64,000 bases of DNA from 43-108 sp001915545. Its GTDB lineage: Bacteria > Bacteroidota > Bacteroidia > Bacteroidales > Bacteroidaceae. A program made the translations under genes and the position numbers. The notes under the pieces are model-generated. The model was not told the origin of the DNA and did not search any database. It was given only the letters and a program-made list of their open reading frames with translations. Shown here piece by piece: positions 26,465 to 33,469 of this stretch. The stretch's first letter is position 1; each line of letters starts with the position of its first letter. The stretch covers positions 1 through 64,000 of the forward strand of contig CABUGV010000012.1 of the NCBI GenBank assembly GCA_902491215.1. The letters are read 5' to 3'.

Positions 26465-28975
26465 ATGAAACGGTTTTATACTCTCTTAAAGTTGGCAATA
26501 GGCTATATGTTGCTTCTTGCCTTGATAATAGGTTCTCTTTACTATATATACGGCCAGATGCATTCATTGAGCAATGCGTCGGCATCTGGGGAAACATTTG
26601 CAGCCCGACGCAATGTTGTGCATAATCTTGTCAGTATCATGTACGAAGCCGAGACTGTCGGACAAGCTGTCTGTATGGGCTACGGCAATGCCTATGGCAA
26701 TTATGCGATGAAGCTCGACGAAGCATCATTGTGTATTGCTGTTCTTGATTCGCTTTCAAACGACTCCTTGCAGCATCTGCGCCTTGACACGTTGACATCG
26801 CTTGTTCTTCAGAAAAAGGAAAATATGCGCCGACTTGTGGTTGCCATGAAGAACAACGAAGTAGAGAATGTCTATGAGAAGCGTATAAGCCAGCTTCTTG
26901 AGAAAAATGATTCGGCTGTAGAAATTCCAAAGATTGAGAAAAAGATTGTCCATCGTGAGGAAACGTATAAGGTGCAGAAAAAGAAAGGCTTCTTCCGCCG
27001 GTTGGCAGAAGCGTTCGTGCCTCCAAAGAGAGATACTACTCACATAAAAGAGAGCGTAGAAGTTGTTTCTGTCGATACGCTATCAAAAACGTTCAATACA
27101 GCAGACACTCTAGCAAATATATTAAGTGGAATAAATGAAGAAGTTAAGCGTTCCAGAGAACACCGACGCAGTCTTATCAACGAACAGGAATCAAGGTTGA
27201 GGTACTCGAGCATTGATTTAGGACAGAAAGTCTTCCAGCTTCTTTCTGATATAGAGGAAGAAGAACAGTTTCTTACTGAACGCGAAGCCGAGCGCGAGAA
27301 GCAAGTGCGCCACGATGCGGCTCAGGCCATCGCTCTCGTAGCTTCCTTTGCAGTAGTTCTGGCTGTTGTCTTTTTTGCCATCGTTTGGCGCGACATAAGT
27401 CGTGCCAACATGTACAGACGAAAATTGGAGAAAGCGCGCGAAAAAGCCGAAAATCTGCTTTTTGCAAGAGAGCAGCTGATGCTTACCATAACTCACGATA
27501 TAAAGGCTCCGGTAGGTTCAATATTGGGCTACCTTGAACTGCTGAAAACAAAAGTGACAGATCAATCGCTCGTCATGTATATTGACAACATAAGCAGTTC
27601 TGCTAACCACCTGCTGAGTCTTGTCAAGGCGTTGCTTGACTATCACCGTTTGGAGTCGGGAAAACTCGACCTGCAGATTTCAAGTTTTTCGCCCTACAGG
27701 CTTTGCGAAAGCATAGTCGATTGTTTCCGTCCTTCAGCCGACAAGAAAGGATTGGAGTTGAAATTCCGTTCTTCATGTATAGAAGATGTGATATGTCGTG
27801 GAGATGTATTCCGTATAAGACAGATTGTTGAAAATATACTCGGCAATGCAATAAAGTTTACGCAGAAGGGATATGTAGAACTGTTTGTCGGCATGTCTGG
27901 TGATAGACTTTTCATCAGAATCACTGATACCGGTTGCGGAATGAGTGAAGAAGAACAGAAAAAAATATTTCAGGCCTTCATGCGTCTAGGCAATGCTCAA
28001 GGGCAAGAAGGATTCGGACTCGGATTGTCTATAACACGCAAATTGGTGGAACTTCTGGGAGGCAAATTGAGTTTGACAAGCGAAATCGGCAGTGGCTCTT
28101 CATTTGAGGTTGAATTGCCGGTTGAACAGGGACATGCAGATAGCAGACTTGTAGAACAACATCAGCATGCATCTTTTCCTTCAGATATGCATGTCTTGCT
28201 TGTTGACGATGATGCAATACAACTTGAATTGACAATAGCCATGCTCAAGGAAGTCGATAAGGATTGTTGTGGAACGAACGGGTGGACTGTTACTAAATGT
28301 ATGGCCCCAGATGATGTTTTCGCTGCTTTGAAAACTGAATCCTACGATATTCTGTTGACCGATATACAAATGCCGTCCATGAACGGTTTTGAACTTCTTG
28401 ACAAACTTCACGGAATGACTGATGTCAAAAAAATGCCTGCAGCTATAGCTCTCACCGCACGCAGTGATATGGACGAAAAATCTTATTGCAGACACGGATT
28501 CAAGGCATGTTTGTCAAAGCCTTACAGCAAGGCCGAGTTGGAAAATGCAATGGCTCGGGCTTTGAATGCAGATACAGGTACATCAAAGCAAGAAAACACC
28601 GTTGATGAAGAGCTGTCAGAACCACATTCGCCGCAGAGTACCGGATATCTTGATTTTTCCGGCTTGACAGCTTTTGTCGGCGATGATGCCGAAGCTGTCG
28701 GTGAAATTCTTGGCACTTTTGCGGACGAAACGGTAAAGCATCTGGAACGTATGAAAGATATTTTGCAAAATAGCGATAAGACTGCTTTGTGCGCTCTTGC
28801 TCATAAGCTTCTGCCTACTTACACGCTTATAGGCTCCAGCATTGTACCTTTGCTTAAAAATCTTGACGGACAGCGCAGTAATGCTGTCTGGAACGATGAA
28901 GATGCTGCTTCAGTAAATGAAATCATAGAAGAAATGGAACGTATATTGTCTTCTTTGAAAAAAAGTGTGCAATGA
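26465..28975 (+). CDS. Hybrid sensor histidine kinase with receiver and Hpt domains
   Basis: An 836-residue inner-membrane phosphorelay kinase. Membrane segment 1 (about 8-28) precedes a long, mostly helical periplasmic sensor (about 30-285), then membrane segment 2 (about 288-308). Next come a HisKA domain (THDIKAP, H344), an HATPase domain (GCGMSEEEQ, GFGLGLSI), a receiver (TDIQMPSMNG, D633) and a C-terminal Hpt domain (ALAHKLLP, H780). The order allows a complete His-Asp-His relay to the separate response regulator encoded 81 bp downstream. The start could also be ATG 26447, six residues longer; an earlier TTG adds an unconvincing extension. The ligand is unknown. Confidence 0.93.
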   Translation: MKRFYTLLKLAIGYMLLLALIIGSLYYIYGQMHSLSNASASGETFAARRNVVHNLVSIMYEAETVGQAVCMGYGNAYGNYAMKLDEASLCIAVLDSLSNDSLQHLRLDTLTSLVLQKKENMRRLVVAMKNNEVENVYEKRISQLLEKNDSAVEIPKIEKKIVHREETYKVQKKKGFFRRLAEAFVPPKRDTTHIKESVEVVSVDTLSKTFNTADTLANILSGINEEVKRSREHRRSLINEQESRLRYSSIDLGQKVFQLLSDIEEEEQFLTEREAEREKQVRHDAAQAIALVASFAVVLAVVFFAIVWRDISRANMYRRKLEKAREKAENLLFAREQLMLTITHDIKAPVGSILGYLELLKTKVTDQSLVMYIDNISSSANHLLSLVKALLDYHRLESGKLDLQISSFSPYRLCESIVDCFRPSADKKGLELKFRSSCIEDVICRGDVFRIRQIVENILGNAIKFTQKGYVELFVGMSGDRLFIRITDTGCGMSEEEQKKIFQAFMRLGNAQGQEGFGLGLSITRKLVELLGGKLSLTSEIGSGSSFEVELPVEQGHADSRLVEQHQHASFPSDMHVLLVDDDAIQLELTIAMLKEVDKDCCGTNGWTVTKCMAPDDVFAALKTESYDILLTDIQMPSMNGFELLDKLHGMTDVKKMPAAIALTARSDMDEKSYCRHGFKACLSKPYSKAELENAMARALNADTGTSKQENTVDEELSEPHSPQSTGYLDFSGLTAFVGDDAEAVGEILGTFADETVKHLERMKDILQNSDKTALCALAHKLLPTYTLIGSSIVPLLKNLDGQRSNAVWNDEDAASVNEIIEEMERILSSLKKSVQ

Positions 28976-29028
28976 TTAAAACTATTAAAAAATGACTCCG
29001 GCTGTTTTCCATGATGGACTATTGGCTG

Positions 29029-29036
29029 TATCTTTG
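29029..29036 (+). promoter_or_regulatory. Candidate internal promoter for the sigma-54 regulator
   Basis: TATCTTTG at 29029-29036 matches the TAnnTTTG -7 box. TTTT at 29005-29008, 20 bp upstream, is an imperfect -33 element. The regulator may be made independently of the kinase. Confidence 0.45.
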
Positions 29037-29056
29037 TTGTAATAGATTGTATTAGT

Positions 29057-30427
29057 ATGAGTTCATTGTTGATTGTTGAAGACGATTTGACCTTTGCCAC
29101 CATGCTGAAGAAGTGGCTGCAGAAACGCGGTTTTGATGTAGAAACAGCTGGTGCTTTGTCTTCGGCATGTGCCAAACTTAAAGAAAACGATTTTGACATT
29201 ATACTTTCTGACCTTTGTCTTCCTGACGGCGACGGATTGTCGCTGCTGGACAAGACAAAGGAACATCATATCCCATTTATAGTAATGACGAGCTATGCCG
29301 ATGTCCCCAATGCCGTCAAGGCTATGAAGCTCGGTGCATGCGATTACATTGCAAAGCCTGTTCAACCAGACATTCTTCTTGAAAAGATTTCTGATGCTTT
29401 GGCAAAACGTGGCAAGGATGATGCTTCAAAACCCAAGGAACAGATTGTTCCGACTCCTTCTACAAGCAGTGAAGCTCACGACGAAGACTATACAGCGCGT
29501 TTCATGGAAGGACGAAGTGAAGCCGCTCGCCAACTGTATAATTATGTGGCTCTTGTGGCACCCACACCGATGTCGGTACTGATCAACGGTGCCAGCGGAA
29601 CAGGCAAGGAATACGTGGCTCACCGCATCCATCAGCTCAGCAAAAGGGCCGATAAACCTTTTGTTGCCATAGATTGTGGAGCCATGCAGAAAGATCTTGC
29701 CGCTTCAGAGTTTTTCGGACATATAAAAGGAGCATTCACAGGTGCAGTTTCTGATAAAACCGGTGCATTTGTAGAGGCTAACGGCGGAACGCTTTTTCTC
29801 GATGAAGTAGGAAATTTAAGTTATGATGTTCAGGTGCAGCTTTTGCGTGCAATTCAGGAACGTCGCATTCGTCCGGTGGGAGCCTCTCATGAGATTGAAG
29901 TGGATGTCAGACTGGTCAGTGCGACCAATGAAGACCTTGCCAGCGCAATTTCTCGTGGAGAGTTTCGTGAAGATCTTTTCCACAGACTTAATGAGTTCAC
30001 TCTTCACATGCCTGATTTGAAAGATCGTGGTGAAGATATTCTGCTTTTTGCAGATTTCTTCCTCTGTCAGGCAAACGAAGAATTGGAACGCAATGTTAAG
30101 GGCTTTGATGCCGCTGCCTCTGAAGCAATGATGACATACTCTTGGCCTGGCAATCTGCGCCAACTGAAGAATCTTGTCAAGAGAGCTGCACTGCTGGCTC
30201 GAAAAGACATAATCACTCTTGCCGATTTTGGGGAAGAGTTCTGTAAGAGCGTTTCGACTCCTGCAAATGATGAGCCTATTGTTCTGCGTGATGTTTTTGA
30301 AGAAAAGGACAAGATTGTGAAAGCTCTGCAGTCGACCAATGGTAACAAGTCTAAAGCCGCATTGTTGCTCGGAATAGACCGGAAGACTCTCTATAATAAG
30401 ATGAAGCAGTATGGAATTCCACAGTGA
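29057..30427 (+). CDS. Sigma-54-dependent NtrC-family response regulator
   Basis: A 456-residue transcriptional activator with three modules. The receiver domain (1-~115) has phospho-acceptor D52 in SDLCLPDGDG. The AAA+ domain (about 140-370) has Walker A GASGTGKE at 178-185 and the sigma-54 contact loop GAFTGA at 225-230. The C-terminal Fis-type helix-turn-helix (about 415-455) has NKSKAALLLGIDRKTLYNKM. It should receive phosphate from the Hpt domain of the preceding kinase and activate RpoN promoters. A clear RpoN promoter and an array of repeated boxes lie directly downstream, the first box overlapping its last codons. Confidence 0.95.
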   Translation: MSSLLIVEDDLTFATMLKKWLQKRGFDVETAGALSSACAKLKENDFDIILSDLCLPDGDGLSLLDKTKEHHIPFIVMTSYADVPNAVKAMKLGACDYIAKPVQPDILLEKISDALAKRGKDDASKPKEQIVPTPSTSSEAHDEDYTARFMEGRSEAARQLYNYVALVAPTPMSVLINGASGTGKEYVAHRIHQLSKRADKPFVAIDCGAMQKDLAASEFFGHIKGAFTGAVSDKTGAFVEANGGTLFLDEVGNLSYDVQVQLLRAIQERRIRPVGASHEIEVDVRLVSATNEDLASAISRGEFREDLFHRLNEFTLHMPDLKDRGEDILLFADFFLCQANEELERNVKGFDAAASEAMMTYSWPGNLRQLKNLVKRAALLARKDIITLADFGEEFCKSVSTPANDEPIVLRDVFEEKDKIVKALQSTNGNKSKAALLLGIDRKTLYNKMKQYGIPQ

Positions 30428-30478
30428 ATTCCACAGTGTGTTGTGGAATTTTTCCACACATTCCACACTTTTTCCACA
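30417..30478 (+). promoter_or_regulatory. Six-box TTCCACA array, candidate activator site
   Basis: The heptamer TTCCACA occurs at 30417, 30429, 30452, 30461 and 30472, and inverted (TGTGGAA) at 30442-30448. Start-to-start spacing is 9-13 bp, roughly one helical turn. The inverted copy makes two dyads: TTCCACA-N6-TGTGGAA (30429-30448) and TGTGGAA-N3-TTCCACA (30442-30458), the latter 17 bp like NtrC sites. The array ends about 80 bp before the -24 element of the sigma-54 promoter, the usual place for an enhancer. Two copies also fit the relaxed DnaA-box consensus TTWTNCACA, an alternative reading. Confidence 0.75.
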
Positions 30479-30556
30479 TCCTTCTCTTTGGCATGATTTT
30501 TCTTTTTACTGTTTATGTTTTTGGTTTTTAGTGCTTTATGAATTTTGTTCCGCTTT

Positions 30557-30572
30557 TGGCACGCATCTTGTA
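30557..30572 (+). promoter_or_regulatory. Sigma-54 (-24/-12) promoter
   Basis: TGGCACG-CATC-TTGTA matches the RpoN consensus TGGCACG-N4-TTGCW at every fixed base except the C of the -12 GC, here T. Transcription would start near 30583, about 40 nt before the start codon at 30624. The sigma-54 activator gene ends 130 bp upstream. Confidence 0.85.
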
Positions 30573-30623
30573 TTTAATTAAGCGTGAAACGGAAATAAAT
30601 AATAACACTAAAAATAAAGGATT

Positions 30624-31064
30624 ATGAAAAAATTAGTTTTTGCAGTAGCAGTAGTTTTGGGCATCAACAGTGTTTTTGCCGGAATAGCTTTCAGTGACAA
30701 TGTTTGCATGAATGGAAATTCAGCTGTTAATGATACAGTAGTAACAGATACAACTTCAAAGAAAGCTGTTTCAGAAATGCTTCAGAATCTTGCTTGTGCA
30801 GACACAGTTGTGACAGACACAAATTCTACAAAGGCTGTCGATATGATGCAGTGCCTTGCTTGTGCCGATACAGTTGTAACTGATACAGTTGCTTCAAAGT
30901 CAACTTCTGAGATGATGCAATTCTTTGCATGTTCTGATACAGTTGTAACAGATACAACTTCAAAGAAGGTTGCTGTTGAAATGTTGCAGAATTTTGCTTG
31001 CGCTGATACAGTAGTGACAGATACAACTTCAGCTAAGGCTGGTGCAAGTGAATTCTTTGCATAA
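30624..31064 (+). CDS. Small secreted protein of five DTVVTDT repeats
   Basis: A 146-residue protein I cannot assign to a family. Residues 1-19 form a signal peptide (cleavage after VFA). The mature part contains five units of 22-23 residues that begin with DTVVTDT at residues 37, 60, 82, 105 and 128. Each of the first four units is followed by a Lys/Ser/Thr stretch, an EML/MMQ helix-like segment and a conserved ACA/ACS, so one cysteine recurs per unit. The composition is acidic, with no transmembrane segment after the signal. Preceded by a sigma-54 promoter and enhancer-like array, it is the likely target of the adjacent phosphorelay. Structural, adhesive or metal-binding roles are all possible. 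Confidence 0.85.
   Translation: MKKLVFAVAVVLGINSVFAGIAFSDNVCMNGNSAVNDTVVTDTTSKKAVSEMLQNLACADTVVTDTNSTKAVDMMQCLACADTVVTDTVASKSTSEMMQFFACSDTVVTDTTSKKVAVEMLQNFACADTVVTDTTSAKAGASEFFA
30732..31061 (+). repeat. Five coding tandem repeats of 66-69 bp
   Basis: DNA units begin at 30732, 30801, 30867, 30936 and 31005 (periods 69, 66, 69 and 69 bp). Synonymous differences between units show the repeats are not very recent. They encode the DTVVTDT-containing units of the secreted protein. Confidence 0.88.
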
Positions 31065-31187
31065 CCAATACTGAATGTATATTTAAGGTCAGTGTGGCTT
31101 TTCCGCACATTTTGTTTAACTGCATTATAATATAGAGAGAAACAAAGTAGAAAATATTTTTATGTAGCTGGACTGAAATTTTCTTTG

Positions 31188-31228
31188 TCCCCAGAATGGT
31201 TGTGGTAACCGTTTTGGGGATTTTTTTG
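31188..31228 (+). terminator. Terminator of the repeat-protein gene
   Basis: TCCCCAGAA beginning at 31188 pairs with TTTTGGGGA ending at 31220, with an inner GGTT/AACC pairing. A run of seven T's follows at 31221-31227. A strong intrinsic terminator. Confidence 0.88.
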
Positions 31229-31287
31229 TTTGTCTGCAATGTCGCTCCGCGGATTGTGTAAATGTTTGTTCTGCTTTGGGGAAATTT

Positions 31288-31351
31288 GCGAGGGCTCACA
31301 GTTTTATTTCTGCGTGCTCGCAATCATCATTGTGAGCCCTCGCAGTTTTAT
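31288..31351. repeat. GCGAGGGCTC hairpin element, copy 1
   Basis: GCGAGGGCTCACA at 31288-31300 is the perfect reverse complement of 31331-31343. Each arm is followed by AGTTTTATTT. A related element lies at 52796-52860. It sits between the plus-strand terminator and the end of the minus-strand acetyltransferase gene, so it may terminate that gene. It could also be a dispersed repeat. Confidence 0.75.
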
Positions 31352-31369
31352 TTTTACAGCAGTTTGTTG

Positions 31370-31987
31370 TTATTTGGAGTGCTTTTTAGGCATGTAGTCT
31401 TCCCTTGACTCTTCAGCCTCTTGGTCTATGATTCTTTTCACCTTGCAAGGATTTCCCATGGCCAATGCTCCGGCTGGGATGTCGCACGTTACCACACTTC
31501 CGGCTGCAATGACAGCATTGTCGCCTATGCTTACTCCTGGAAGTATGACAACGTTTCCGCCAATCCACACATTGTTGCCGATATTGATAGGGTAGGCATA
31601 TTCGAGTCCTTTGTTCCGCCTCATTACGTCTAGCGGGTGTCCGGCGGTATATATGCCTACGTTCGGTGCAATGAAAACATTATCTCCGATGTTGACGTCA
31701 GCTCCGTCGAGTATGACGAGGTTGGTATTGGCAAAAAAGTTTTTGCCGATATGTATATGTGTGCCGTAGTCGCAATAGAATGGAGATATGATGCATCCTC
31801 CTGATTCAATGTTTAGAATCTGTTTTATTTTCTCATTTCGCTCTTCTGTGCAATGCGGTGGAATCTGGTTGAATTCATACAGTTTTTTTCTTGTTTCAAG
31901 CATTTCCTGCTGCAGCTGTGGGTCATTGTTGGCATCATAGATCATTCCGCATGCCGCTTTTTCTTTTTCTGTCATATTTGTTTTCAT
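31370..31987 (-). CDS. Sugar O-acetyltransferase (maltose/galactoside acetyltransferase family)
   Basis: A 205-residue hexapeptide-repeat acyltransferase of the Maa/LacA/NodL type, which acetylates sugars with acetyl-CoA. The N-terminal Mac domain (TEKEKAACGMIYDANND) is followed by left-handed beta-helix repeats, with the catalytic-histidine region IYTAGHPLD and the GNNVWIGGNVVILPGVSIG segment. Start chosen at 31987 (MKTNMTEKEK); 31975 is also possible. A longer upstream extension has no family counterpart. Diverges from the GH43-like gene, with the shared upstream element between them. Confidence 0.88.
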   Translation of the reverse strand: MKTNMTEKEKAACGMIYDANNDPQLQQEMLETRKKLYEFNQIPPHCTEERNEKIKQILNIESGGCIISPFYCDYGTHIHIGKNFFANTNLVILDGADVNIGDNVFIAPNVGIYTAGHPLDVMRRNKGLEYAYPINIGNNVWIGGNVVILPGVSIGDNAVIAAGSVVTCDIPAGALAMGNPCKVKRIIDQEAEESREDYMPKKHSK

Positions 31988-32050
31988 ATATCTATATTCT
32001 TTTATATGCTTATTCTCGTGTGTATGTATGTTCTGCAAAGGTTTTGTCAG

Positions 32051-32122
32051 GGCAAATATAACATGGGCAATGGCAATTATAGTATAATTTTGTTGCATCT
32101 TAATTGTTTATATTTGCAATGT
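32051..32122 (+). promoter_or_regulatory. 72-bp upstream element, copy 1 (GH43-like gene)
   Basis: The 72 bases match 40867-40938, upstream of the GH2 gene, at about 61 of 72 positions with no gaps. GCAAATATAA near the left end is the exact reverse complement of TTATATTTGC near the right end, giving a bracketing dyad about 48 bp apart. The right arm contains TATATTTG, a TAnnTTTG -7 box, with TTTG upstream as a possible -33 element. The ATG lies 73 nt downstream; both leaders also share AGGCCGGAT. A promoter with an operator is the best reading. Confidence 0.78.
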
Positions 32123-32195
32123 CTATTATTTTGTACTTCTAAACCATTCAGGCCGGATACGGCTGATATAAAAAATCTGATTATTGCATCTCATT

Positions 32196-33329
32196 ATGAA
32201 AAACAAGATTGTTTCGTTTTTTGTTCTGCAATTTATGGTTTTGTCCATTTTTGCACAGTCTTCAAATATCAAACCTATTCTTTCAGGAAAAATATGGCCG
32301 GACGATAAAGGTATTCATGTCAATGCACATGGAGGTGGTGTTTTGTACCACGACGGTAAATATTATTGGTACGGCGAGAACAAGAGTGATTCGACCAGCA
32401 GTGCCATGGTTGGTATAATGTGCTACTCGTCTAAGAATCTGACGGACTGGCATAATGAAGGCGCAGTTCTTCCTGTAGACGTCAAGTCAGATGAAATTGT
32501 GCCAGGTTGTGTGATGGAACGTCCAAAAGTAATCTACAATAAGAAAACACGCAAGTTTGTCATGTGGTTCCATTTGGAGCTTAAGGGACGCGGATACGAG
32601 GCTGCGCGTTCGGCATTGGCTGTAAGCGATTCGCCGACCGGACCGTTCCGTTATATAGGTTCTTTGAGACCTAATGCAGGATTTTTGCCTATGGACATGG
32701 ATGAGGTGGCGCGTAAATGTCTTGACACTCTGAATGCCGACAGATACAAACAGGCATGGACTCCTGAATGGATGGATGCTGTGAAGAAGGGGCTTTTCGT
32801 GAAACGTGACCTTTCTGGAGGACAAATGGCGCGTGATATGCAGCTTTTTGTAGATGACGATGGAAAAGCTTATCATATATTTTCTTCAGAAGAAAATCTG
32901 ACATTGCACATTGCAGAACTTGATGATACTTACACAAAACATACAGGACGCTATGTACGTGTTGCACCAGGCGGACACAACGAAGCTCCTGCAATGTTCA
33001 AGAAAGATGGAAAATATTGGCTTATAACATCCGGTTGTACCGGCTGGGCTCCAAACAAGGCCCGTATGTTTTCAGCCGATAATATATGGGGACCTTGGAC
33101 ACAGCATCCTAACCCGTGTGTAGGTCCGAAGGCCGATATCACATTTGGTGGACAGAGCACATTTGTGCTGCAGGTTCCAGGTAAAAAAAATTCTTTTATT
33201 TTTATGGCTGATATTTGGCGTCCTGAGCATCCAAGCGATGCCAGATACATTTGGTTGCCTATACAGTTCGAGAAAGGAGTCCCGGTTATAAAATGGATGG
33301 ATTCTTGGACACTCGATTATTTCAACTGA
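32196..33329 (+). CDS. GH43-like glycoside hydrolase (exo-beta-1,3-galactanase type)
   Basis: A 377-residue exported enzyme with a signal peptide (cleavage near FAQ-SS) and a five-bladed propeller. The first blade reads NAHGGGVLYHDGKYYWYGENK with minor breaks. This AHGGG form lacks the usual GH43 catalytic-base aspartate and is typical of galactan-active subfamilies such as GH43_24 and GH43_34. Later motifs include ERPKVIYN, ARDMQLFVDDDGKAY, NEAPAMF and GGQSTF. Likely removes galactose-type residues from side chains of pectin or arabinogalactan; the exact subfamily is uncertain. ATG 32196 chosen. Shares an upstream element with the GH2 gene. Confidence 0.8.
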   Translation: MKNKIVSFFVLQFMVLSIFAQSSNIKPILSGKIWPDDKGIHVNAHGGGVLYHDGKYYWYGENKSDSTSSAMVGIMCYSSKNLTDWHNEGAVLPVDVKSDEIVPGCVMERPKVIYNKKTRKFVMWFHLELKGRGYEAARSALAVSDSPTGPFRYIGSLRPNAGFLPMDMDEVARKCLDTLNADRYKQAWTPEWMDAVKKGLFVKRDLSGGQMARDMQLFVDDDGKAYHIFSSEENLTLHIAELDDTYTKHTGRYVRVAPGGHNEAPAMFKKDGKYWLITSGCTGWAPNKARMFSADNIWGPWTQHPNPCVGPKADITFGGQSTFVLQVPGKKNSFIFMADIWRPEHPSDARYIWLPIQFEKGVPVIKWMDSWTLDYFN

Positions 33330-33469
33330 TTTAGTCTGAAAACATCGGATGCACCCGTATCCGTGATATGTCATATTGTTTCTTCATTTTCTTCATTTGT
33401 GGCCGGGTATTTAATGGCTCGTATCCGGCCATTTAGCTATGTTTTACCCTGAGCCTGAATGTTGATATT

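Noticed and set aside
30417..30478. DnaA-box cluster or replication origin
   Set aside because: Only two of the six TTCCACA copies fit the relaxed consensus TTWTNCACA and none is TTATCCACA. No dnaA or other origin-type neighbour is present, whereas a sigma-54 activator and promoter flank the array. Kept only as an alternative.
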